DNA of 64,000 nucleotides from Mercenaria mercenaria (taxonomy: Eukaryota > Mollusca > Bivalvia > Venerida > Veneridae). The position numbers were made by a program, and so were the translations under genes. Shown one piece after another: positions 1 through 10,559 of this stretch (positions are counted from its first letter, which is position 1; the number at the start of each line of letters is the position of its first letter). Where the stretch lies: contig NC_069368.1 in the NCBI RefSeq assembly GCF_021730395.1, forward strand, positions 15,146,001-15,210,000, read 5' to 3'. The notes under the pieces are model-generated. The model worked only from the letters and a program-made list of their open reading frames with translations, did not search any database and had not been told where the DNA came from.

Positions 1-325
1 AGCAGACAACTCTATCAAGCATTTTGACTGAATTATGGCCCTTTTTCGACTTAGAATATGCTTATTGGAATGTTAAAGTTTGCGTACCACCCCAAATATT
101 TTCCAAGTCCATTGAGATATTGCTTTCATATTTTGCATAGTTGTTTACAATCATTACCTCAGTCTGTAAACAGGAGCAGACAACTCTGTCAAGCATTTTG
201 ACGGAATTATGGCCCCTTTTCGTCTTAGAATATATTTATTGGATTGTTAAAATTTTACTAATAGCTTATATTATACTACCAAGCACTGAGAATAGTCGAG
301 CGTGCTGTCAACTGACAGCTGTTGT
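1..325 (-). repeat. Tandem-core mobile element, truncated by window edge
   Basis: Nearly two copies of a 174-bp unit are present: the block starting at base 1 restarts at base 175. They are followed at about 285-325 by an end module whose reverse complement matches the start of the element at 38594 (GCTGTC...GACAGC hairpin, then GCGCTCGAC-like sequence). It is therefore a minus-strand copy of that non-autonomous family, which continues off the left edge. No coding potential is seen. Confidence 0.6.
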
Positions 326-330
326 TTTTA

Positions 331-680
331 AAAACCGAGTCTGCAATTTTCACTGTTTGCTTTGTTTTCGGTGCTTCCGAGGGATCTAATTTCCAGATTT
401 TATTTACTTCACAACAGCGGGTGTTAAGTGCTGTGTGGCGGCCGTAAAAAGTCGCCCCGACTTCATCTCAGTGTTGTTATATTTTCTGGTCCTTCGGGAT
501 CATTGATTTCAACTCATTTAGATTTGAAGATTGAATACTGCTTAAGCCGGTGCTAGGGGTCGTGGGCAGTGTTGCATTTTCCATTACTGCTCATGAACAG
601 ACTCAATCAAACCGAGTCTGCAATTATCACTGTTTGCTTTGTTTTCGGTGCTTCCGAGGGATCTAATTTCCAGATTTTAT
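331..680 (+). repeat. 72-bp direct repeat pair (331-402 and 609-680)
   Basis: Two nearly identical ~72-bp blocks (each starts AAACCGAGTCTGCAAT and ends CCAGATTTTATT) lie 278 bp apart in direct orientation. The second runs straight into a LINE-like 3' tail. This could be a local duplication or two truncated insertions of the same element. Confidence 0.6.
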
Positions 681-861
681 TAGAAATAAAATGACATGTA
701 TAGTATAAATAACAGAAATATTAATTAAAGTAAGCTATGCTTACCCGTCTCTTGTAGTTCTGTTAAGAATGGCATATGTATTTTAATAAGATTTTATTAT
801 GTTTTATTGTGACATACATATGATGAGACGTAAATAAACTATTGAATTGAATTGAAATATA
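681..861 (+). mobile_element. LINE-like 3' end with ATTGA microsatellite tail
   Basis: The stretch ends in GTAAATAAACTATTGAATTG and a short run of ATTGA units (841-856). This is the usual 3' finish of CR1/Jockey-type LINEs. No open reading frame is left, so only a 3' untranslated fragment is proposed. The family is not identified. Confidence 0.4.
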
Positions 862-3345
862 TAATAATACAAATCTTAACGCCGAACGGCAATTTTATTC
901 AAGAGCAAATCATTGATTTTGGGATATATTGTTAGGAAAACAATTCAGAAAGCATGACGACGTCAAATATGCTGTCAAATTGTCACATGAGATCCTATTC
1001 TTTACTTCTCTCAGCACAATTTTTATCAAAATAGTTCAGTAAGCATGTAAGAATGAAAACAATTAAGGCCTTCTTCTGGTTTATCGTCTACTTTAACACG
1101 GTACATACATTTAACCAATGGTTTAATGTCCTCAAGGTTAAAATCATGCGCAACGGAACTCAGAATCGTCATAAAACTGGCGACAAACTACTCGAAGGCC
1201 TAGACTTTTTGATAAATAAAAACTAAGCTAATCATATGTTTTAGGTCATAATATAATATGAATCTTAGCATATGTACTGTTAATTCAAGCTCTACATTTT
1301 GTGATTGTATTTAATAAATGCCTATTTAAGGAAAGAACGCAGACGCGTATAACATTGTTAATATCTAAATGTCTATAATAATTAGTTTAAAAGTTAGATT
1401 TTTATAATGTTTTCCCTGTTGTTATGTTTTGTCAAATTCTTTATATATAATTGTTTACGGCGCACCAAAGCATGCGTACGTGTGTACGTGTAAGGTGTCC
1501 GTCTTTATTTCTTTCAGCGTATGAGAACACTGCGATTTATTCCCAAAATACATTACACGTTCATTTGTGCCTGTAAAATCAAACTGTGAATGTGCTTATT
1601 GTTACGCGTACACGTAATATTAAATTGCTACGTCAACAAATCGACGTATAAATTTAGAAAGATGGCAAAGACTTTTGCTTTATTTCCATCCGCATAAAAA
1701 ATTGATGGAAACTTACTTGTTGATTGATATTTATCATATTTGCGCAATACAGAATACCAATCGAGCGTTCATTATAAAAATTATACCTCTAACGCAAGTA
1801 AATAATAAACATCTATATATTTTGACTGGTGTTAATTGATCAATATCGCAATATATATGAAGCATTTGTAAGTATAAAATGTAATAATGATATATATAAA
1901 GAGGTGACTGCATATAATTCAATGTATTACTTGATGGTAAATGGTTGTAATTTATTTTGAAACACCTTTAGCGATGGTGTCTTATTTGTGCGAAAACATT
2001 AATGTTCAGAATCTAAATCTGTATTAACTACTATTATCACTTGATATATATACTAGGCACTGTAACTAAAAATACAAACTTCAAGTAGGAACTATCTATT
2101 TTAGATATATGTATAGCTAACTGCATCAAAGTATGTAGACTGAAAAAATATTTCAGATATCATTTTCGGAAAAAGAGTTATTTGAGCTGAAAAAAAATGA
2201 TCCCGGGTAAAATATTTGGAAAAACTGGAGACAACTCCGCTATGACTTTACTGTAGGCTTAGGTGGGTATTGACCTAGTACCCCATGCAAACCATGCACT
2301 TTTTACTTCTACGCAGGAAAAAGCATGCTTAATTATGCATAATTGCCCTAAGGATTTACAATCTGAATAGAAAATTATGTAAAGATCAAATAAGTTAATG
2401 CCCTGGGGAAAGTGTGACATTTTCTGTGGTGAAATTTGTCAACAAACAGACGATTATTTTGAAAAAGTCAAAACCCACAGAATTTCACTAGGTAAAATAT
2501 ACTGAAAAGGTTACTGCTGGAAAGAGAACAATCTCTTCTATCAATATATGCGTCAAAGTATAGGAAAAACATCTAGAAATATGAGAAAATCAAAGAAATC
2601 AATTTCAGGACTGTTCAATGCATGACTGTCTTATCATGCATAGCATTTAACATAGATAGAATACTTTTCCATTGCACTGATATAACTTGGACAGGATTAG
2701 GATTAACATATGGTGTTCACTCAACAATTTCACCATATATAAACAGATTGTCTCCCTTGTGAAAAGAAGGCTTAGGGTAAGTCTCTATATATACCGTTAG
2801 GAATGAACCTTTGACGTATCATCCAAATACGCATGCGCCTGTTTAGAAATAAGTTTAATAAAGAAACGTAATCAGTATCACTTTTTCTGACAAATGCAAT
2901 GAGGAAAAATAGTTTGGGTGTGAACCAGAACTACGAGCGTGCATAAATGTCTTTATCTGTTATCTAAAAATAGTACGTTAAACTGTCCGACGGAACTATT
3001 GCCAAGACAATGACAAATTTGGTAACCAGCTGAACCTAAACCTTGAGATAAATCAACGAATATTTGAAATGTTTTGTTTGTTCTTTTGTTTACAGTTGGT
3101 GTTTTCCTCCAAGAAGTTGGACATGGATGGATATTTTGGAATTGATGACATTCAATTTTATACGATAAAATGAGGACCTCTGCCTAAAATAAACGTGTGC
3201 CTAATTTGAAAATTGCTATACGGCTGTCGCATTTATTCATTTCTTTATTCAACTGCACATCTGATTTTAGTAGAAAAATAAAATAAAGTACCTATACATT
3301 CTCCTAAACTTTGTAACGGCTAACATGCTTCTTTAGCTTACAACA
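862..3345. other. No gene recognised
   Basis: AT-rich sequence with no long open frame, splice-framed exon or RNA gene that I can support. The short open frames match nothing I recognise. Confidence 0.6.
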
Positions 3346-3580
3346 TTTGTGTTATCGTGCCCGCGACAAAGCGAAAAGACGAGATTTTTAGTTTTTGGCG
3401 CGTTGTCGCCTCTTCGCTTTGTCGCGGGTGCCTGGGCGGAAAGGCGAGCGAGATTTCTGGTTTTGGCGCGTTGTCGTCTTTTCGCTTTGTCGCGGGCACA
3501 AGAGCGAAAAGGCGACATTTATAACTCGACAAGCGAAAAACCAAAAGTTTCGCCTTTTCGCAAAAAGGCGAATTTGACAG
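3346..3580. repeat. GC-rich inverted repeat cluster
   Basis: Repeats of the theme GCGACAAAGCGAAAAG and its reverse complement are packed into ~230 bp. The outer arms 3357-3382 and 3474-3499 are perfect 26-bp reverse complements. Short open frames on both strands are by-products of the repeat. Confidence 0.65.
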
Positions 3581-3744
3581 AAATCAGCCACCATATAATA
3601 TATTATAACTGTTATAGCAAGTGAAGTAGCCAGAAAAAAATGCTAGAAACGCTTGAAGAAACATTATGTTCATGTATTAAGTTTTGTTGGATTTTAAGTG
3701 ATACTAACATAATTAAAGTCATGACAACTTTCTAGCTCAATGTT

Positions 3745-3910
3745 GAGGAAAACCCTAAGGGCCCATTTTAGACAGACGGACACCTTGGTAGAACCACCAA
3801 CTCGCATGAAAACGTTTAACATTCCAAGTTTGGTTTGGAACCAAAACGGTGAGAGGGAAGTGACAGAAAGTCAGCGACCTTTTTACCACTCAGCTACGGT
3901 TGTGCCAGAA
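3745..3910 (-). mobile_element. Degraded tRNA-derived SINE
   Basis: It shares the order of landmarks with the better SINE at 4430-4620: a 'gtagaaccacc' block, a 'gaacc' B-box remnant, and a 'ccactcagctacgg' A-box remnant, all on the minus strand. It is too diverged for exact ends. Confidence 0.45.
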
Positions 3911-4313
3911 ACGTGTAGGAAAACTATCTTCTCAGCGACTTTTCTTAGATTTTCGACATATTCAACATTCTTTTCCATTGTACATTTATGAGCTAGTTGA
4001 CATACCCAGGGTTCCTGCAGGTAAAGTACAACTGGTCTATATTATTTCAAAAATGGACAGTATTGAAGCTCTACCTGCTATATGGTATAGGGTAATATAT
4101 CAATTGAATTGACATAGCTCAGCACAGTGCTGATTGTGTACAATGTTTGGCGTCCTTACTCGCGTCCTACTCTAAGTATTTAAAGTCATACTTTTATAGG
4201 GTAAAAACCATTACCTTCAGTCGACGACAACCAACTTCTTTATACAGAGAAATGGTCCTTATTTTAATTAATATGTGTGAAAATTCTTTGGAAACATAGA
4301 GGTGAATAGTTAT

Positions 4314-4436
4314 CAATGCTGATGGTGCAGATGAGAGATATGTAAAATGCTGATAGTGCAGAGGAGAGATATGTAAAATGCTGATAGTGCAGAGGAGAGA
4401 TATGTAAAATGCTGATGGTGAAGAAAGACCCCAGAT
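4314..4436 (+). repeat. 31-bp minisatellite, left part
   Basis: Four copies of a 31-bp unit (ATGCTGATRGTGCAGAKGAG core) run head to tail. The same unit resumes in looser form after the SINE at 4430-4620. Confidence 0.75.
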
Positions 4437-4620
4437 GCCCCTCCGTACATTATTTCATCACGAGGGGGCACCTGGGTAGAACCACCGACCTTCCGTAAGC
4501 CAGCTGGATGCCTTCCTCACATGAAGAATTTAACGCCCCGAATGAGGCTCGAACCCACATCAATGAGGGGCAAGTGATTTGAAGTCAGCAACCGTAACCA
4601 CTCGGCCACGGAGGCCCATG
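4430..4620 (-). mobile_element. tRNA-derived SINE
   Basis: On the minus strand it begins GGGCCTCCGTGGCCGAGTGG, a tRNA(Ser)-like A box. About 50 bases later comes GGGTTCGAGCC, a B box, followed by a conserved SINE body that reads into 'tggttctacccaggtgcccc'. It thus carries an internal RNA polymerase III promoter and is short and non-coding. It splits the 31-bp minisatellite. The T-arm side is replaced by SINE body, so it is not a functional tRNA gene. Confidence 0.75.
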
Positions 4621-4860
4621 GGGTAGAAAAGAGGTATATTAATGCTGGTGGTGCAGGGGATAGATATGACATGCTGACGGTGAATGGGAGAGGTCAATCG
4701 GTGCTGATGGTGCAGGGGAGGTGCATACTAATGCTGATGTTGTAGGAAAAGGGTATACCAATGCTGATATTGCACGGGAGAAATGTATACCAATGCTGAT
4801 GGTACAGGGGGGTAATAAGTAAAATGCTTATAGTGAAGGGGAGAAATATGTATAATGTCA
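4621..4860 (+). repeat. 31-bp minisatellite, right part (diverged)
   Basis: Six to seven looser copies of the AATGCTGATGGTGCAGGGGA-type unit continue after the SINE, with variable spacing. Confidence 0.65.
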
Positions 4861-5910
4861 CATGACGTAATGCAGATAGCTATGTTTTGTGACGATAGTT
4901 TAATACATGTTAACAATTTAATATTTCACTCAGTTAGCGCAGTAATGAATATTCCTTATTATGGCAACTTACCAGCAAATGAATAAAAGATTTTCAAGAT
5001 GTTCTCAACAATATAGCTTTTAGTTTCATCGAATGACATGAAAATAAAATATTTCGCTTGTAGCGTAGCCACTACTGGATATCATTTATTTCTCATACCA
5101 TGAAAAGAAGAAGAAAACAACACATATTGATAAAAACTTGAATTTTCTGTTAATTATATACTCCAATAGATGAAAACTTTATTTGTTTACATTAAGAACT
5201 TATGATAACAAACACTTAAGTCGATACTTTTTCGTGTAGGCGAAAGTCAGTTTTCCATGTACACCTGCATACTAGGGGTATGTAGTTTAGAAAATGTAAA
5301 GTCTGTTCGAAAAATTATTAAAAGAAGATACAGTGCAAAATTCGGTAGCATTGTGTATATTTGGTGCTTGATACCTCAACAGTTAGTCGCAAACCTTTCC
5401 CTTTTGATGGTGCAATTACACTCCGTAATACTTTCCTCTTAAATCCTATAACAACGGATGGAGGGATTGGAAGTTTGCCTTGCAACTTGCCTAGCCGTGC
5501 CATAAAAAGTTATGATATTGGTGCTCTGACTTCAGACAAATTATTCCGCAGATTGGTGTATTGATACCTTAAATCAACCCTATTGTTATGTTTAACTTTA
5601 TACAATCTAGTATGTTGTCACGAAATTAGAGTTTATCTCGGAAGTACTGTGTCATATTATTTCAACTGGGGTCCATACGCCCCTTCCGTGGAATTGCACT
5701 CTGTGTATCATTGAATGTTCCATGTACACTGCCGTATGAATACGTCTGCGGGTGTCTCTAAATTTTATTTGGCACTTGTAATATGTATAGATAACCCAGG
5801 CTAGAGGGATCACTAGAGGGAACACAACGATATTATGTTGACGTCACGTCAACGTGATATTTAGCACCATGTACGTATCGAGAAATGGCGCTTTCAATTT
5901 TTATCAAATA
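4861..5910. other. No gene recognised
   Basis: AT-rich. Overlapping short frames around 5257-5564 on both strands have no recognisable domain or splice framing. Confidence 0.5.
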
Positions 5911-6688
5911 TTCTAACACGATCCGATTCATTTTCCTATTAAACAAAGAAGGCTGGAAACAGTGAATTATTAAACAACAATTCACTGTTCTGACGTCACA
6001 ATTATTACGTCATAGCGTCAAGCGGCGTAGCGGCGCGCTGGAAAAGAACCCGATTGAAAACGGGCAAATATTTAATGCATGCCGACAAGGATGTACTTTA
6101 AAGTCCTTAATAACGTGTTAGAATCGAAATGATATATCTCATTTAGTGATTTGCTCTTGAATAAATCACTGTTTGTCGTTCAAATGCGTAGCAATATATC
6201 ACTCGGGCTGCGCCCTTCGTGATATAATTCCTTCGCATCTGAACTCCAAACAGTGATTTATTCAGCGACAAATCACCGATGAGATATATTATTTCTTAAT
6301 TCTAACACGATCCGATTCATTTTCCTATTAAACAAAGAAGACAGAAAACAGTGAATTATTACACAACAAATCACTGTTCTGACGTCACAATTATTACGTC
6401 ATGGCGTCAAACGGCATAGCGGCGCGCTGAAAAAGAAAACGATTGAAAACGGGCAAATATTTAATGCATGCCATCAAGGATGTACTAAAAAATCCTCTGT
6501 AACGTGTTAGAATCGAAATAATATATCTCATTTAGTGATTTGCTCTTGAATAAATCATTGTTTGTCGTTCAGATGCGTATTATTATATCACTCGGGCTGC
6601 GCCCTCGTGATATAATTCCTTCGCATCTCAACTCCAAACAATGATTTATTCAACGACAAATCACTGGATGAGATATATTATTTCTTAA
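5911..6688. repeat. 389-bp tandem duplication with internal inverted repeats
   Basis: Unit 1 (5911-6299) and unit 2 (6300-6688) both open with TTCTAACACGATCCGATTCA and stay closely similar throughout. Each contains an inverted pair: 'gatatatctcattt...aataaatcactgttt' against 'aaacagtgatttatt...gatgagatatatt'. Each copy can therefore fold on itself. This looks like two adjacent copies of a palindromic MITE-like element. Confidence 0.75.
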
Positions 6689-7815
6689 TTTTACTTATAC
6701 TCCTGTTTAAAACGAAATGTCACAATGCACAACTGTCTTGATCAATTTACACACAAACTGAGTCGCTGTGTCGAATAATTCGACATCATTTGCGCTCTAA
6801 TTAAACTATTCCGCAAGACGTATTACAATTTCCGGTCCAGGCGTCTATAGACAAAGGAGCGTGGCGACCTACCATTTCACGGTATACATGCGCGAAGAAA
6901 CAGTTCTATCATATTTGATCTTAGTTTTACAATAAAAGACATATTAGAATCGAGATAATTTATAGCAAAATCGTGCTTGAACACTATTTATACACTCCGG
7001 CGGTTATACGTCTGAAATGAAATGTTCTCCGCGCAAATTGTAAAGACAAGCACGATAACAGCGGTATAGAAGACTTCATCATTACAAATAATTATAAGTA
7101 AGTAATTAATAATTAAGTATGAATAAATGAAGTATTCAAAAGAAGAAAACAACTTGTACTTAATGTTATAAAACATTATGCTGAGCAAGTATGAAGTATG
7201 GCAGTATAGGAAAAGCCAGGATTCCTTATAAAACCACTTTCTGGGTTATTTCAAAGTTATTATAATGCCAAGTTTATTTATTATCTCATCACTTTGATTT
7301 TAAGAAAGAAAAGTCAACAAATATGTAAACTTAAATGAAGACACAAGATTAATTCCAGTTTAATAAATCTATTAAAATCTAAGTTTACTCATAAACTCGC
7401 ATTCACAACTACAAAGATCTAATATGTCTATTAATAAACTTCTACAATTAAAAAAGTTATAATACAATAATAATGCATCAATTCTGAAATTTCCTCCACT
7501 TAAAAAATATGTGTCAATATCATCAGAGTATTCACAACAGTTCCAAATAAATGAACATAAATTTCAGTATATTCTTAAACAAATAAATATAACTCCAAAG
7601 TTCTACCATTGATAGGACAACTGTTAAATCATAGCAGCCCGGATGCTTTGTCAGAGTCTAAAGGAAAAGACAGGAAATTGTTTAAAGTGAACGGCAATCC
7701 ACCATTTGCATAACACCACTAATACTAATATGTGGAGTTACTTTATTGTATAGTTAGACATACACAATGTATCTATGGAGTTTGTTTCATGGAGAAAATG
7801 ACACAATATATATCG
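6689..7815. other. No gene recognised
   Basis: AT-rich spacer. No supported exon, RNA gene or clear repeat. Confidence 0.55.
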
Positions 7816-8640
7816 CCTACAGGCCCGGTTCCAGAAATATTTTATTGGGGGCATAGCGCCAAAAATGGGGGTTACAGTAGGGGACACCCCACTCATGTTT
7901 GATGGTCAGGGGGGTCTCCTCCTGGAAATTCTTTAAATAAAGGTATGAAATTGTGGTCTCTGGTGCATTTCTGATGAATAATCCTACCTGATAGGGGTCT
8001 CCCTCTGGAAATCTTTGAAATATAGGTATGAAATGGTGACTGGTGCATTCTGGGGTCTAAATGTTGAGGTACGAGAGGAGGTAATCATCCCCTGTTAGAT
8101 GGGGTCTCCCCTAGAAAATTTTGAAATATAGGTATGAAAAGGTGGACTCTGGTACATTTTGGGGTCTAAATTTTGAGGTACGGGAGGGGGTAATCCTTCC
8201 CTTTTAGATGGGGGTCTCTCCCGCAAATTGTTGAAATATAGGTTTGAAATGTTGGATTCTTGTGTATTTTTGGGGCTACATTTTGAGGTACGGGGAGTGT
8301 AATCCTCCCCTGTTAGACGGGCTCTCCCACTGAAAAGTTTTTAAATATAGGTATGAAATGATGGACTCTGGTGCATTTTTGGGTCTAAATTTTGAGGTAC
8401 GAGAGTGGGTAATGTTCCCCTGTCAGGTGGGGGTCTCCTCCTGGAAACTTTTGAAATTTGGGTATGAAATGGTGGATTCTGTTGCATTTTTGGGTGTAAA
8501 TTTTGGGAAAATATAATTCACATTTGCAAAAATAGTTAGGTGCAACTTTGATGAGTATATGTCATTTCTTAGCCGACATGGGGAGGGAAAGGGGGGGGGG
8601 GGGGGGGCACGGGCCCGGTCCTGGATCTGGGCATGGCCTA
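7816..8640. repeat. ~105-bp tandem array ending in a poly-G run
   Basis: About six copies of a 100-113 bp unit (GGGGTCTCCY...GAAATATAGGTATGAAATGG...TTTTGAGGTACG) run from about 7900 to 8520. The array is bracketed by 'caggcccggttccag' on the left and 'gggcccggtcctggatctgg' on the right, suggesting element ends. A run of 17 G lies at 8591-8607. The 86-aa minus-strand frame is a by-product. Confidence 0.7.
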
Positions 8641-9209
8641 TCAATTTCCTTCTTGTATTAACAGAATAACTGAAATTGATCAAGCAGTTTTATGATAAAA
8701 GTTGATAAGCAAGTACTTTATTATAGCGACATGCTCGTAGTGGAAATTTCATAAACAGATGAAGCACCGGTTCTAGTCAATCGTAAGGCTGACTATATTT
8801 TTTAGTTCAAGAGCGACATAAAATCAATAAATAGTATCGTCAAATTTAAAGTGGATGCATCGCCTGAACACAAGAGTTTTGATAAACAGAAAGTAATTGC
8901 AAATTGTGATAGCAGTTTATAGCAGGTATGATCCCATACAATCTTCAGTTGGTCATTATATAAAACAATCGTGAAATATTAAAATAATAGTATTTGTGAC
9001 AGCTTACAGATATTGTTTTAACACCGGAATTATTAATCATTGATCGGACCGGAAACAAATGTCTGAAATTTAATTCTAAATGTTCAGTTATTTTGTACAG
9101 TATTAGAAACACAAAAAGGTTACCAACTATGCTTTGATATGATTTATCTGTCCACTATAGACGAATCATATGCAAAGATATGATTATAGAAGTAAGACAA
9201 GATATATAT
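8641..9209. other. No gene recognised; 3' flank of the TSP1 gene
   Basis: AT-rich sequence just downstream of the minus-strand TSP1 receptor gene. Nothing further is recognised. Confidence 0.5.
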
Positions 9210-9215
9210 TTTATT
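9210..9215 (-). promoter_or_regulatory. Candidate poly(A) signal of the TSP1 receptor gene
   Basis: AATAAA on the minus strand, about 115 bases after the stop codon at 9331-9333. The position is right for the last exon of this gene. Confidence 0.5.
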
Positions 9216-9330
9216 TCTGTTTAGTCACTGAAAGTAACAGTTCTGTTATAAAATTCTACAAAATTGAACACTTTTAAATGAAGCATTGCGTGTCATAGGA
9301 ATAGCACACATAAATCTTTACTCTTTCATA

Positions 9331-10559
9331 TCAAGCGTCTGTCGTGGATTCAGAAGAATCGCCTCGAACACTTGTAAACCGAACTGAATCGCCTCCCCAA
9401 CTACGAGGACTATTTGATCTGTTCGGAGCGTCTGTCGTTGATTCGCAAGAATCGCCTCGAACACTTGTAAACCGAATTGAATCGCCTCCCCAACTACGAT
9501 GACTATTTGATCTGTTCGGAGCGTCTGTCGCGGATTCGGAAGAATCGCCGCGAACACTTGTAAACCGAATTGAATCGCCTCCCCAACTACGATGAATATT
9601 TGATCTATTCGAAGCGTCACAGTTTTCAAGGAGAATTGAATCACCTCCTCCACTACGACGATCAATATTTGATATGTTTGTAACGTCACAGTTTTCGAGG
9701 GGAATTGAATCGCCTCGCGGACTACGACGACTATTTGATCTATTCGGACAGTCAAAGTTTTCGAGGGGAATTGAATCGCCTCCTTCACCACGACGATTAA
9801 TATTTGATATGTTTGGAACGTCACAGTTTTCGTGGAAAATTGAATCGCCTCCTCCACTACGATGACTATTTGATCTATTCGGAGCGTCTGTTGCGGATTC
9901 GGAAGAATCGCCTCGAACACTTGTAAACCGAATTGAATCGCCTCCCCCACTACGATGACTATTTGATCTATTCGGACAGTCAAAGTTTTCCAGGGTATTT
10001 AAACCGCCTCCTCCACTACGATGTCTATTTGATCTATTTGGAGCGTCAACGTTTTCGAGGGGAATTAAACCGCCTCCTCCACTACGATGTCTATTTGATC
10101 TATTTGGAGCGTCAAAGTTTTCGAAGGGAATTAAACCGCCTCCTCCACTACGATGTCTATTTGATCTGTTTGGAGCGTCACCGTTTTCGGTGGGAACTAA
10201 ACCGCCTCCTCCAATACGATGAATAGTTGATACATTTGGAGCGTCAACGTTTTCGGTGGGAACTAAACCGCCTCCTCCACTACGATGAATAGTTGATACA
10301 TTTGGAGCGTCACCGTTTTCGGTGGGAACTAAACAGCCTCCTCCACTACGATGAATAGTTGATACATTTGGAGCGTCACCGTTTTCGGTGGGAACTAAAC
10401 AGCCTCCTCCACTACGATGAAAAGTTGATACATTTGGAGCGTCACCGTTTTCGGTGGGAACTAAACCGCCTCCTCCACTACGATGAATAGTTGATACATT
10501 TGGAGCGTCACCGTTTTCGGGAAGATTCTGCTCTTCGTTTGGAACAAGTGGTAGCTCCG
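9331..10559 (-). CDS. Last exon of TSP1 receptor: repetitive cytoplasmic tail
   Basis: An open frame of about 409 codons ends in TGA at 9331-9333. It is built of 16 degenerate repeats around the core DAPN-x-SN-x-HRS-GGG. The first nine are about 22 residues (66 bp; ENGDAPNVSTIHRSGGG then APNRSNRHRSGGGG). Later ones include a 31-residue form (93 bp) with an added RFTSVRGDSSES segment. The exon start is inferred: an acceptor (TTTTTCATCATCAAG) precedes CGGAGC, and its phase fits the donor of the transmembrane exon, giving Asn-Asn-Pro at the join. The tail is rich in Ser, Arg and Gly with many Arg-Ser pairs, is predicted disordered, and could be phosphorylated (inference). I do not recognise the repeat. 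If the first Met in the open frame were used instead, this would be a separate 439-aa protein. The phase match favours one gene. Confidence 0.65.

Noticed and set aside
4540-4620. A tRNA(Ser)-like gene on the minus strand
   Set aside because: A and B boxes are present, but the sequence continues as a repeated SINE body and no complete cloverleaf is evident.
4314-4860. CRISPR-like spaced repeats
   Set aside because: Units are head to tail without unique spacers. This is a minisatellite in a eukaryotic genome.
9318-10226. A 221-residue minus-strand frame and several plus-strand frames over the repeat exon
   Set aside because: The repeat units are multiples of three, so alternative frames also stay open. 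They lack splice support and are shadows of the receptor tail exon.
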